Assembly (NCBI GenBank): GCA_022837505.1
Contig: JALHFZ010000061.1
Span: forward strand, 1-11,602
Length of the DNA: 11,602 bases
Origin: Synergistaceae bacterium
GTDB lineage: Bacteria; Synergistota; Synergistia; Synergistales; Aminobacteriaceae
Direction of reading: 5' to 3'
The notes below the pieces were generated by a model that did no database searches, had not been told where the DNA came from, and saw only the letters and a program-made list of their open reading frames with translations. Every line of letters starts with the position of its first letter. The first letter of the stretch is position 1. Position numbers and translations under genes: made by a program. Below, one piece after another: positions 1 to 6,843 of this stretch.

Positions 1-326
1 ATCTCTGCGTTTTTACAGGCCTTAATCGTCTTGAACGGCACGGTTTCTTTTATGCCGGAAAGCTCAGTATCGCCTTTTGTCATTGCGATATGGGTATGAG
101 TATCTATAAGACCCGGCAGAATTGTCAGCCCCGAAGCGTCTATTACTTCTGCATCTGCCGAAGGAGCGTTGATTTCATCTTCAGGATAAATTCTTGTAAT
201 TCTTCCTTCGTGAACCTCAAGGGAGCATAGCCTGGGCTCTGACCCTGTGCCATCAATAATTCTGCCGCCCTGAAAAATTACGGTCCTGTTTTTTTCTTTA
301 TTCACAACGTATCTGTCCCCTTTCAT
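1..326 (-). CDS. Metal-dependent amidohydrolase, N-terminal part only (runs off window)
   Basis: The first 108 codons of an amidohydrolase-superfamily enzyme (imidazolonepropionase/dipeptidase-like) are visible before the window edge. A short N-terminal beta-sandwich reads FQGGRIIDGTGSEP (about 18-31). It is followed by the metal-binding start of the TIM barrel, PGLIDTHTHIAM (71-82), where His77 and His79 form the HxH pair that binds the first metal. The rest of the barrel is outside the window, so the substrate cannot be given. It lies 37 bases downstream of the M20 hydrolase on the same strand, so the two are probably co-transcribed. The ATG at 326 has no Shine-Dalgarno sequence. An AGGGG lies 11 bases before an in-frame GTG at 305, so translation could start there and the protein would be 7 residues shorter. 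Family assignment is firm; the exact reaction is unknown. Confidence 0.85.
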   Translation of the reverse strand, partial: MKGDRYVVNKEKNRTVIFQGGRIIDGTGSEPRLCSLEVHEGRITRIYPEDEINAPSADAEVIDASGLTILPGLIDTHTHIAMTKGDTELSGIKETVPFKTIKACKNAE

Positions 327-363
327 GGATGAACTTTCACAGTTTGTTCACAACCCATATGAT

Positions 364-1569
364 TTAAAGGTTTATGCTTCCTGCATTAAGAGCTATCTTC
401 ATAAATGCAGCAAGCCCTGTTCTGATGCACTGCTGGTCAGCCCTGAACAAGGAGTTGTGAAGGGGGTAAACACTGCTCTTCTCTGTCCCCGGAGCCGAAC
501 AGCCCAGAAGCAGAAAAAAGGCGGGAATTTCATTAGCATAAAAACTGAAATCCTCAGCGACCATCGAAGACTTGTTTAATTCTACGCCCTTGATTTCCGG
601 TGATGAAAGATCTTTGAGCTCCTTTGACACAAATTCAAAGAGTTCCCGGTTGTTTTCGAGAACAGGAAAACCATCGGAATAGTCGAGCTCTCCACAACCG
701 CCGAACATTTCCGCAGTACCTTTCACTATATTTTTTATCTGCGTCTTGAGTTTTTCTCTAATCAATGACGACGTATTTCGTACAGTGCCGTGAAGCTCTG
801 CCTTTTCAGCCAGGATATTGTGTCTGATTCCCCCTTCCATGTGACCGATAGTAATAACAGCCTCATCGAAGGGGCTGATCATTCGGGAGATCGGAGCCTG
901 CAGGGCAACTATCAAGTATCCGGCTATGAGGACTGCATCCGTCCCTTCCTCGGGTTTTGCGGCGTGGGCGCTCTTTCCCGTAATCTTTATACTTATCCTG
1001 TCAGAAGCCGCAAAAAGCGGGCCGGATTTAAGGCCAATCTCACCGGTTTCAAGCTCCGGCCACACATGAAGGCCAAAAATTGCCGAGCAATCCTTTAAAG
1101 CCCCCTCCTCTATCATTCTTTTTGCTCCGCCTTCAGGGTTATTTTCCTCAGCAGGCTGAAATATGAAACGAACATTTACTTTCAGCCTGTCTGATATAGA
1201 GGAGAGAGCCTTCGCCAACCCCGCGAGGGTGGCTGTATGAAAATCATGCCCGCAGGCATGCATGGCATTTTTAATTGTTGATTTGTAAGGCAGGTCAGTC
1301 CTCTCGTCTATCGACAGGGCATCCATGTCTCCCCGGAAAGCTATTGTCGGAAGACCTTCTCCTACTTTCAGATCACAGATCAGACCGGTAGATGTGACGC
1401 ATTCTCTTATCTCAAGGTTCGTACCCGAAAGAAAAACCTTTACCTTCTCCCGGGTCTTGTACTCCTCGTTCGAAAGCTCCGGCTCCTGATGAATGCTTTC
1501 CTGTAAGGAACGAACATCGGAATAAATAGCGTCAATTTCTTTCTTGATTAAAGCGTTTATCTCTTCCAT
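364..1569 (-). CDS. M20D-family peptidase/amidohydrolase (N-acyl-amino-acid or hippurate hydrolase type)
   Basis: A complete 401-residue zinc/manganese amidohydrolase of the M20D family, the usual length for this group. It probably hydrolyses an N-acyl- or aryl-amino acid amide bond in the cytoplasm. Visible metal ligands are Cys106 and His108 in HACGHDFH (104-111), Glu141-Glu142 in FQPAEE, His168 in GLHVWPE, and His371 in PLHNS near the C-terminus. The lid (dimerisation) domain begins around GKSAHAAKPEEGTDA (198-212) and ends near the HNILAEKAELHGTVR segment (250-264). No signal peptide is visible. The start is well supported: AAAGGAGG lies seven bases before the ATG (RBS at 1577-1584), and a promoter lies just upstream. 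The partial amidohydrolase follows 37 bases downstream. The GC content is visibly lower than in the genes beyond 5400. Substrate cannot be fixed from the sequence. Confidence 0.93.
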   Translation of the reverse strand: MEEINALIKKEIDAIYSDVRSLQESIHQEPELSNEEYKTREKVKVFLSGTNLEIRECVTSTGLICDLKVGEGLPTIAFRGDMDALSIDERTDLPYKSTIKNAMHACGHDFHTATLAGLAKALSSISDRLKVNVRFIFQPAEENNPEGGAKRMIEEGALKDCSAIFGLHVWPELETGEIGLKSGPLFAASDRISIKITGKSAHAAKPEEGTDAVLIAGYLIVALQAPISRMISPFDEAVITIGHMEGGIRHNILAEKAELHGTVRNTSSLIREKLKTQIKNIVKGTAEMFGGCGELDYSDGFPVLENNRELFEFVSKELKDLSSPEIKGVELNKSSMVAEDFSFYANEIPAFFLLLGCSAPGTEKSSVYPLHNSLFRADQQCIRTGLAAFMKIALNAGSINL

Positions 1570-1616
1570 AGAAAAACCTCCTTTAAATATCTCTTAACTT
1601 TTGCAGGATCTTGAAA

Positions 1617-1645
1617 TGTATAAATTTACGATGGGCATCTTTCAA
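1617..1645 (-). promoter_or_regulatory. Candidate sigma-70 promoter for the M20 hydrolase operon
   Basis: Read on the minus strand, TTGAAA (1645-1640) and TATACA (1622-1617) are separated by exactly 17 bases. Transcription would start near 1609, giving a leader of about 40 bases that contains the AAAGGAGG ribosome binding site. Found by consensus match only. Confidence 0.6.
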
Positions 1646-1908
1646 GGAGCCCACAAAATTGGAATAAAATAAATTATTTGTTTACTCGCATATATGACCT
1701 GAAAAAATAGTTTACATTATGTCTTTTTCAACATTATACCCTACAGGGAAAAATTTCTCTCCCGTGAAATCTCCATGCGACATATATAGAAGCCTCTTGA
1801 ACCCGTGAGATTCCCCAAAAGGCGGCCTATACCAAAGGCAGCTGACTCTATGAGAATTTCAAGAGGTAAGCCGAGAAGCAGGAAAAAGAGAGAAACAGGC
1901 GAACCCCG
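1646..1908. other. AT-rich intergenic region with short repeats, no gene seen
   Basis: I see no convincing reading frame between the M20 promoter and the tRNA promoter. The stretch holds a 9-base inverted repeat, CCTCTTGAA (1793-1801) and TTCAAGAGG (1858-1866), with a loop of about 56 bases. It also has an imperfect direct repeat of the form CCCGTGAAATCTCC (1761-1774) and CCCGTGAGATTCCCC (1802-1816). The repeats could be an untranslated RNA or a degenerate regulatory region; I cannot name a family. Confidence 0.4.
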
Positions 1909-1937
1909 TTGGCAAGGGAAGAAAAGATGTGTATAAT
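1909..1937 (+). promoter_or_regulatory. Promoter of the tRNA-Ser gene
   Basis: TTGGCA (1909-1914) and a perfect TATAAT (1932-1937) are separated by 17 bases. The mature tRNA begins 11 bases after the -10 box, so the primary transcript would have a very short 5' leader. Confidence 0.8.
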
Positions 1938-1948
1938 GCTGAACGGCT

Positions 1949-2035
1949 GGAGGGCTGGCCGAGTGGTCTATGGCGGCTGACTTGAAATCAGTTGTCCCTC
2001 CGGGACCAGGGGTTCGAATCCTCTGCCCTCCGCCA
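1949..2035 (+). tRNA. tRNA-Ser (anticodon UGA)
   Basis: An 87-base class II tRNA with encoded CCA. The acceptor stem GGAGGGC (1949-1955) pairs with GCCCTCC (2025-2031), followed by discriminator G2032 and CCA (2033-2035). The anticodon stem-loop has loop CTTGAAA (1981-1987), giving anticodon TGA at 1983-1985, which reads UCA and related serine codons. A long variable arm, GTCCC-TCC-GGGAC, is typical of serine tRNAs. The T arm has the invariant TTCGAAT loop. The discriminator G also fits serine identity. It is a single gene, with its own promoter upstream and its own terminator downstream. Confidence 0.97.
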
Positions 2036-2072
2036 GCTAAAGGCTCGGAGACGTGTTCTCCTTTTCAGTCAT

Positions 2073-2108
2073 GAAGCCCCGCCGATGAAGGCAGGGCTTC
2101 TTTTTTTT
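2073..2108 (+). terminator. Rho-independent terminator after tRNA-Ser
   Basis: GAAGCCC (2073-2079) pairs with GGGCTTC (2094-2100). After one C-A mismatch the stem continues with GCC/GGC around a six-base loop. A run of eight T (2101-2108) follows directly. It lies 38 bases after the tRNA. Confidence 0.92.
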
Positions 2109-2390
2109 CAAATTATTGTGAGGCGATTCCACCGCCTTTTCCTCCGATCAGGAATCATGCCGCACCGAGCCTCCTCTTTCGCTGCAAAAGCCTCATGTGT
2201 CAGAGCAAAATCAGGGCATCCACCTCCGTAATGATCCCTTATATTCATTCTTTACCGCCCATGTGGCAAGCAGTGCCGAAGAATATGTTTTCATCGGGCT
2301 GACTGAAAATGAGATCAGGATTTTTCAAAGAGAGTTTTAAACGTACTTATTCATGCGTACTCCCTATCTAATAAACGGAGACCATCCATT
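2109..2390. other. Gene-poor stretch with a possible gene remnant (2197-2340, plus)
   Basis: No complete gene is supported here. One plus-strand frame is open from about 2123 to the TAA at 2338-2340 and looks protein-like at its end (residues such as EEYVFIGLTENEIRIFQREF). It has no ATG and only an in-frame GTG at 2197 without a ribosome binding site. It could be the C-terminal remnant of a decayed gene, since the upstream part is missing and is replaced by the tRNA terminator region. I do not recognise the family. Confidence 0.3.
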
Positions 2391-2717
2391 TCATTTTTGT
2401 CTATCAGCGTTTTTCAGTTCCACGATTAAAGCATGAGTGTCAGTGTTTCCGACATTCTCACCTATATGGATTTGTTCTTGAGACCAAATAGTGTCGCCTG
2501 TTTGAAACTCTCTTACAGCGATTTTTCCGCCTTCCAGATGAATATTCCGCTTGAACGGGCTGAGGGCATAGAGAAAAAATGCCGGATGCCTGTGCTTATT
2601 TGTCTTTTCTCCGGGCTTATCCTGATAATCCAACACTCGTATATATTCATTTTCGAATATCACCTTATACTTGTCAGAATCCGTTACAACAGGGTCTTGA
2701 ACTGATTCGGTATTCAT
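2391..2717 (-). CDS. Small single-domain cupin protein
   Basis: A 108-residue protein with the two conserved cupin motifs in order. Motif 1 is PGEKTNKHRHPAFFLYAL (35-52), with His42 and His44 as likely metal ligands. Motif 2 runs from GDTIW to ENVGN (74-91), with His84 as the third likely ligand. The glutamate that usually follows the HxH pair is not obvious, so metal binding may be modified. The fold is a small beta-barrel, presumably cytoplasmic since no signal peptide is seen. The ATG at 2717 follows a GGAGGAGGAG run closely, so the start is well supported. It stands alone, with gene-poor DNA on both sides. Proteins of this size range from sugar-binding to oxygenase-like, so no reaction can be assigned. 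Confidence 0.8.
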   Translation of the reverse strand: MNTESVQDPVVTDSDKYKVIFENEYIRVLDYQDKPGEKTNKHRHPAFFLYALSPFKRNIHLEGGKIAVREFQTGDTIWSQEQIHIGENVGNTDTHALIVELKNADRQK

Positions 2718-2730
2718 TTTCTCCTCCTCC

Positions 2731-3072
2731 GGGTTTGAAATATTTTCCGAACTTGAGTTACGGCATCCACATCATCGCGCTTTGGCCGCTGGATTCTTAC
2801 ATCAAGTGATAGAACTGCCCGAAAGTCCTATGAAGATTTTGATGACTCTTCGTGGCTGAAAGAAAGATTTTCACCCTTACACCTCGTATAATTCTGTACC
2901 TCTCTTCAATGTGCCTTCCAAAAGGAACAACATGCTGAACAACAAACCATGCAATAATATCTTTAGTTATATTATACCACCACTTCATAAGTTTTTAGCA
3001 TAGTAGCCCCCCCCGAAGAAACCTGATTCAGTTGACCCCTTGCGCAGCTCGTTTACAAAACTCCCTGCCTCT
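2731..3072. other. Gene-poor stretch with a possible gene remnant (about 2755-2891, plus)
   Basis: No gene is firmly supported between the cupin and the hicA promoter. A plus-strand frame open from about 2755 ends at TAA 2889-2891 and has a protein-like tail (SYEDFDDSSWLKERFSPLHL), but it has no start codon. On the opposite strand a 63-codon frame (2988-2797) begins with ATG but has no ribosome binding site. The two overlap, so at most one is a real relic. An eight-C run lies near 3007. I do not recognise either sequence. Confidence 0.3.
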
Positions 3073-3101
3073 TTGACACGTGTTCAAACAAGCATTATTA
3101 T
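3073..3101 (+). promoter_or_regulatory. hicAB promoter with overlapping palindrome (candidate operator)
   Basis: A consensus TTGACA (3073-3078) and TATTAT (3096-3101) are separated by 17 bases, 24 bases before the hicA ATG. The perfect 8-base palindrome ACACGTGT (3076-3083) overlaps the -35 box. It sits inside a longer near-palindrome, TTGACACGTGTTCAA, that has one unpaired base. Toxin-antitoxin promoters are commonly repressed by the antitoxin, so this is the obvious candidate HicB site. The binding itself is inference. Confidence 0.65.
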
Positions 3102-3125
3102 TGTACGATCACCTGAAGATGGAAG

Positions 3126-3323
3126 ATGGCGATGTCCATCAAGAGCTACAGCAGGAAGATTATCAAGATACTCGAACGGGACGGCTGGTTGCTTACAGGC
3201 ATCCGGGGTGATCATCACTATTTCAAACATAGAACGAAACATGGAAAGGTCACTGTCCCTCATCCGGAGAAAGATATTGCCCCCAACACGACGAAACGCA
3301 TTTTCAAAGCGGCGGGACTTTGA
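3126..3323 (+). CDS. hicA: HicA family mRNA interferase toxin
   Basis: A 65-residue HicA (YcfA-like) toxin of normal length with a small double-stranded-RNA-binding-like fold. Toxins of this family cleave mRNA and stop translation until HicB neutralises them. Visible family landmarks are LERDGW (16-21), the GDHHYFKH segment (28-35) that carries the conserved catalytic histidine region (usually GSHH, here with Asp in place of Ser), and VTVPHPEKDIAPNT (42-55) followed by the terminal helix ending AAGL. Two starts are possible: ATG at 3126 directly after GGAAG, or ATG at 3132, six bases after the same GGAAG. The second has the better spacing and would remove two residues. It is the first gene of the pair, directly behind the promoter, with hicB 58 bases downstream. 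All key residues are present, so it is probably functional. Confidence 0.92.
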   Translation: MAMSIKSYSRKIIKILERDGWLLTGIRGDHHYFKHRTKHGKVTVPHPEKDIAPNTTKRIFKAAGL

Positions 3324-3381
3324 ATCCTGTAACTCAAATTAAAAATCAAGTGCATATTACGAACACTAAGGATGAACAACC

Positions 3382-3795
3382 ATGGCTAATAAAGGCAAAA
3401 AGGATATCCGCACATACCCGGCCATCTTTACCCGGGATGAAGAGAGCATTTCAGTTGAATTCCCTGACCTTCCCGGCTGCGTCACCTTCGGAAAAACGGA
3501 AGAAGAAGCGGTCGCCCGAGCCAAGGAAGCTCTCGAAGGCTTCCTCTACTATTCAGAGCAGGATAATGACCCCATCCCTTCACCCACTCCCTTTGATCAG
3601 GTTCACCTACAGCCCGGCCAGGTCATCTCTCTTATAACCATCCGCATGGATATCGTTCGGGAAGAAGAAGCCAACCGGTCGGTGACCAAGAGCGTCACCG
3701 TTCCGGCGTATCTCAACAGGCTCGCTGTGGAGGCCAATCTCAACTTTTCCGGAATACTTCAGGAGGGATTGAAAGAGCGCCTGGGAGTCTCATAA
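3382..3795 (+). CDS. hicB: HicB family antitoxin with C-terminal ribbon-helix-helix-like domain
   Basis: A 137-residue antitoxin paired with hicA. The N-terminal half is the partial RNase H-like domain that covers the toxin, with the hallmark FPDLPGC (27-33), then TFGKTEEEAVARAKEALEG (35-53). The C-terminal segment, about 98-137, has one strand (VTKSVTVPAY) followed by two helices (LNRLAVEANLNFSGIL and the last 10 residues). That pattern fits a ribbon-helix-helix DNA-binding domain, which would allow repression of its own promoter. An AGGA lies nine bases before the ATG. No separate promoter is evident in the 58-base gap after hicA, so the two genes are likely transcribed together. The aldehyde dehydrogenase follows closely, but no functional link to it is implied. 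Confidence 0.92.
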   Translation: MANKGKKDIRTYPAIFTRDEESISVEFPDLPGCVTFGKTEEEAVARAKEALEGFLYYSEQDNDPIPSPTPFDQVHLQPGQVISLITIRMDIVREEEANRSVTKSVTVPAYLNRLAVEANLNFSGILQEGLKERLGVS

Positions 3796-3863
3796 AAAAT
3801 CTGAGCTCTTTTATCCGGCGGTCTGCTGAAAAACAATGAACACACAAGAAATACTCCCGGAAT

Positions 3864-3868
3864 GGAGG
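3864..3868 (+). promoter_or_regulatory. Ribosome binding site that decides the aldehyde dehydrogenase start
   Basis: GGAGG lies nine bases before the ATG at 3878. The upstream in-frame ATG at 3836 has no Shine-Dalgarno sequence, so this site favours the shorter protein. Confidence 0.7.
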
Positions 3869-3877
3869 TCGATTCCA

Positions 3878-5335
3878 ATGTTTCATGAAGAGCTGATGTA
3901 CATCAAAGGTCAGGAAACTGAGAGTTCGAGCGGACGATGGATTCAGGTGGAAAACCCTTCAAAAAAAGGAACGTACGCTGGCAGAGTTCCCCGGGCGGAT
4001 AAAGAGGACGTTGACCGTTCTGTGCGGGCTGCTTATGAGGCATTCAACGGCTGGGAAAAAGTGCAGCCAAAAGACCGGGGCGCGATTTTGTTGAAGATCG
4101 CCGGCGAAGTTGAAAAGCGCGCCGAGGAAATTGCCCGCACCATAGCCTCGGAAAATGGAAATGCCATCAGGACTCAGTCGCGGGGAGAGGTAAAAAATGC
4201 CGTGGAAAGATTCCGGTATTACGGCGGGCTGGGGGCCGAGATGAAAGGAATGACATACCCCGGCCCCGACAATATGTTTTTTTATTCCAGAAGAGAGCCC
4301 CTGGGAGTGGTTGCCGCAATTATCCCGTGGAACGCCCCTGTCCAGCTCGCCGTGGCGAAGATGGCTCCTGTATTGCTCACGGGAAATACCCTGGTTTTGA
4401 AGGTCGCTTCGGATGCCCCTCTCGCCGCCCTGCACACTGCAAAGATCGCCGCAAGGATGCTTCCCCCGGGAGTGCTCAACGTGATTTCCGGCCCCGGAGA
4501 GGAATGCGGCGAAGCCCTGCTTTCCCATCCTTTAATCCGCAAAATATCCCTCACCGGCTCGACCGAGGTGGGGAAAAAGGCCCTCCATTATGCTGCCGAC
4601 AGGGTTTTGAACAGCACATTGGAACTGGGCGGAAAGAACCCTCAGATTGTATTTCCCGACTGCGATTTCGAAAAAACCGTACAAGGGGTGATTCCGGCGG
4701 CAAGACTCGCCCGCCAGGGGCAGAGCTGTTCTTCCGGGTCCAGGGTGTATGTTCATAAATCCATTTTTGATAAATTTGTCTCCCGGCTTTGTCAGGAAGT
4801 TTCAAAGTTGAAGGTCGGTAATGCCTGCGATGAGATAAATGATATGGGGGCCATTTCAAGTTCAGTTCAATACAACAAGATAATCGGGATTATGAAACAG
4901 GCCATGGCTGAGCCGGACACGCGGCTTATCTGCGGCGGGCTTCCTCCTGAAGAAGGGCCCCTTGCGGAAGGATATTTCCTGCTTCCCACTGTCTTCACCG
5001 CCCGCAATAACGACAGCATTCTGGCAAAGATGGAAGTGTTTGGCCCCATACTTGTATGTATTCCCTGGGAGGATGAAAATGAAGTTATAGATCTTGCGAA
5101 TGACACTGACTACGGGTTAGCTGCCTTTCTCTGGTCACGAGATGTCGCCAAGGCGATTAAAACCGCGCAGGAGATAAATGCCGGTTGGATAGTGATCAAC
5201 GGCGGGGGCGGACAAGTACAGGGACAGCCCTATGGCGGCATGAAGGAGAGCGGCTTGGGCCGGGAACACTCCCTTGAGGGAATGCTGGAAAGTTACACCG
5301 AACTGAAGGCAGTTTCAATAAATCTGGATTATTAA
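3878..5335 (+). CDS. NAD(P)+-dependent aldehyde dehydrogenase
   Basis: A full-length soluble aldehyde dehydrogenase that oxidises an aldehyde to its carboxylate with NAD(P)+. It has 485 residues from ATG 3878; an in-frame ATG at 3836 would give 499 but lacks a ribosome binding site. In the 499-residue numbering, the catalytic residues are Asn166 in IPWNAP, general base Glu263 in LELGGKNPQ, and nucleophile Cys298 in GQSCSSGSR. Glu400 in MEVFGP and the FGSTEVG-like loop (here LTGSTEVGKKAL, 239-250) complete the site. The cofactor segment reads LKVAS (188-192): the usual KPxE is changed, with Ser where the ribose-binding Glu normally sits. It ends 80 bases before the AbgA-like hydrolase on the same strand, so the two may form a unit. 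The substrate cannot be told; family confidence is high. Confidence 0.95.
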   Translation: MFHEELMYIKGQETESSSGRWIQVENPSKKGTYAGRVPRADKEDVDRSVRAAYEAFNGWEKVQPKDRGAILLKIAGEVEKRAEEIARTIASENGNAIRTQSRGEVKNAVERFRYYGGLGAEMKGMTYPGPDNMFFYSRREPLGVVAAIIPWNAPVQLAVAKMAPVLLTGNTLVLKVASDAPLAALHTAKIAARMLPPGVLNVISGPGEECGEALLSHPLIRKISLTGSTEVGKKALHYAADRVLNSTLELGGKNPQIVFPDCDFEKTVQGVIPAARLARQGQSCSSGSRVYVHKSIFDKFVSRLCQEVSKLKVGNACDEINDMGAISSSVQYNKIIGIMKQAMAEPDTRLICGGLPPEEGPLAEGYFLLPTVFTARNNDSILAKMEVFGPILVCIPWEDENEVIDLANDTDYGLAAFLWSRDVAKAIKTAQEINAGWIVINGGGGQVQGQPYGGMKESGLGREHSLEGMLESYTELKAVSINLDY

Positions 5336-5415
5336 GAATAAAAACACCTTTTCATTTCACTACAATTTTATAAGAGCTTGAGCACAAAGAGGCATTTAAT
5401 AATGGAGGTTCGACG

Positions 5416-6750
5416 ATGTACTCAGAAATTGAAGCACTTGCAGAGGGTCTGACCGAAAAGCTTATGGGCATTCGCAGAGATTTTCACAAATTCGCCGAGA
5501 GCGGATGGTTTGAGATGAGAACGGCCTCGCTTATTGCCAGGCGTCTCACGGAGATGGGTTTTGAAGTCCTTGCTGGCTCAGATGTCTGTCTCGCCGAGTC
5601 CCGGATGGGGCTGCCCGACGAGGACGAACTGGAGGAGCATTACGCCCGGGCGAAAGAGCAGGGGGCGGACCCTCAGTTTCTCCCACGGATTAAGGGCGGA
5701 TTTACGGGTGTTCTGGGCATTCTGCGCTGCGGCGAGGGACCGACAGTCGCCCTTCGGTTCGATATCGACGCCCTCGGTGTCAATGAGGACAAGACAGCAG
5801 ACCATCGCCCCTTCAAGGAGGGGTTCAGTTCGGTCAACCCCGGAATGATGCATGCCTGCGGCCACGACGGCCACGCAGCCATCGGCCTCGGAGTGGCCGA
5901 GGTGCTCATGGCAGTGAAGGACGAACTCCGGGGAACAGTGAAGATCATCTTCCAGCCGGCGGAGGAAGGTGTCCGGGGGGCGAAGTCCATCGTGGACAAG
6001 GGGCACCTCGACGGGGTGGATTACGTCCTCGCCTGTCATATCACAGGGCGGAGCACCCAGGAGGACAGGGTTTCCGACACCACTGCGGGGTGCGGCGGCT
6101 CCCTCGCCACATCGAAAATGGACGCTCTCTTCTACGGAAAATCGGCCCACGCCGGAGGATCACCGGAGGATGGACGCAATGCCCTCGCCGCTGCCGGCAC
6201 GGCCCTTCAGAACCTCCTGGCCATCCCCAGAAACAGCGCATCGGACACCCGGGTCAACGTGGGAACTTTGCAGGGAGGGTCAGGCCGCAACGTGATCCCC
6301 GAATTTGCGAAGATGGAACTTGAGGTCCGGGGCAAGACAACTGCCGGCAATATCTACATGGAGCAATGGGCGCAGCGCATCATCAAGGCCTCGGCGGAGA
6401 TGCACGACTGCACTTACGAAGTGAAGAAAATGGGAGAGGCCTTCCTCATGGAAAGCGACCTTCCCCTCATGGAGCGGATTGCCAAAGTATGCAGGGAAAA
6501 CCTCAAAACCGTCCGGATTCATCCCCAGCTGCGCCGGGAGTCCACCGGCAGCGAGGACTTCTCCTATATGATGAAGCGGGTTCAGGACCAGGGAGGGCAG
6601 GCCTCCATGCTGAGGATACTGACGGATACGGCCGCCGTGGCCCACAACAGCCGCTTCGACTTCAATGACCGGGATGCCCTTCCCAAAGCGGTCAAGGTAC
6701 TGAGCGCAGTAGTCTACGACATACTTTCTGAAGGGCCGGTTAAAAACTGA
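5416..6750 (+). CDS. abgA: AbgA-like M20 amidohydrolase (p-aminobenzoyl-glutamate hydrolase subunit A family)
   Basis: A 444-residue M20 metallohydrolase close in plan to AbgA, which in E. coli works with AbgB to split p-aminobenzoyl-glutamate into p-aminobenzoate and glutamate. Family landmarks are RRDFHKFAESGWFEMRTAS (20-38), ESRMGLPDE (61-69), GGFTG (94-98), MMHACGHDGH (144-153), FQPAEEGVRGA (179-189), GSGRNVIP (288-295), and STGSEDFSYMMKRVQ (376-390). Metal ligands Cys148, His150, Glu183-Glu184, His208 and His410 are all present. The insertion around 59-92 that separates AbgA from ordinary M20D enzymes is intact. The start is firm: GGAGG lies seven bases before the ATG. No AbgB-like partner is visible here, so it may act alone or with a partner elsewhere, and on a different amide. 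Its GC is clearly higher than that of the M20 gene at 364. Confidence 0.9.
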   Translation: MYSEIEALAEGLTEKLMGIRRDFHKFAESGWFEMRTASLIARRLTEMGFEVLAGSDVCLAESRMGLPDEDELEEHYARAKEQGADPQFLPRIKGGFTGVLGILRCGEGPTVALRFDIDALGVNEDKTADHRPFKEGFSSVNPGMMHACGHDGHAAIGLGVAEVLMAVKDELRGTVKIIFQPAEEGVRGAKSIVDKGHLDGVDYVLACHITGRSTQEDRVSDTTAGCGGSLATSKMDALFYGKSAHAGGSPEDGRNALAAAGTALQNLLAIPRNSASDTRVNVGTLQGGSGRNVIPEFAKMELEVRGKTTAGNIYMEQWAQRIIKASAEMHDCTYEVKKMGEAFLMESDLPLMERIAKVCRENLKTVRIHPQLRRESTGSEDFSYMMKRVQDQGGQASMLRILTDTAAVAHNSRFDFNDRDALPKAVKVLSAVVYDILSEGPVKN

Positions 6751-6843
6751 GGAAGACGTTTGCCGTTTTTTCTTCCCAAGTCAAGGGATATCCACTGAAG
6801 CAGACTTTTACCGCTCGGAGCAAATTTTCAACCTGCCAAAGAC

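Noticed and set aside
1860..1930. SRP RNA-like segment before the tRNA
   Set aside because: The conserved GGAAGCAGC-type apical loop is absent, and the stretch is better explained as the tRNA promoter region.
2011..2035. Attachment-site repeat of the tRNA-Ser 3' end
   Set aside because: I looked for a second copy of the TTCGAATCC...CCGCCA end elsewhere in the window and found none, so an integrated element cannot be delimited.
2797..2988. 63-codon minus-strand open frame
   Set aside because: It has an ATG but no ribosome binding site, no known motif, and overlaps another equally plausible relic on the plus strand.
5578..6150. Minus-strand open frame of 190 codons
   Set aside because: It is antisense to the abgA-like gene, with no ribosome binding site and no recognisable domain.
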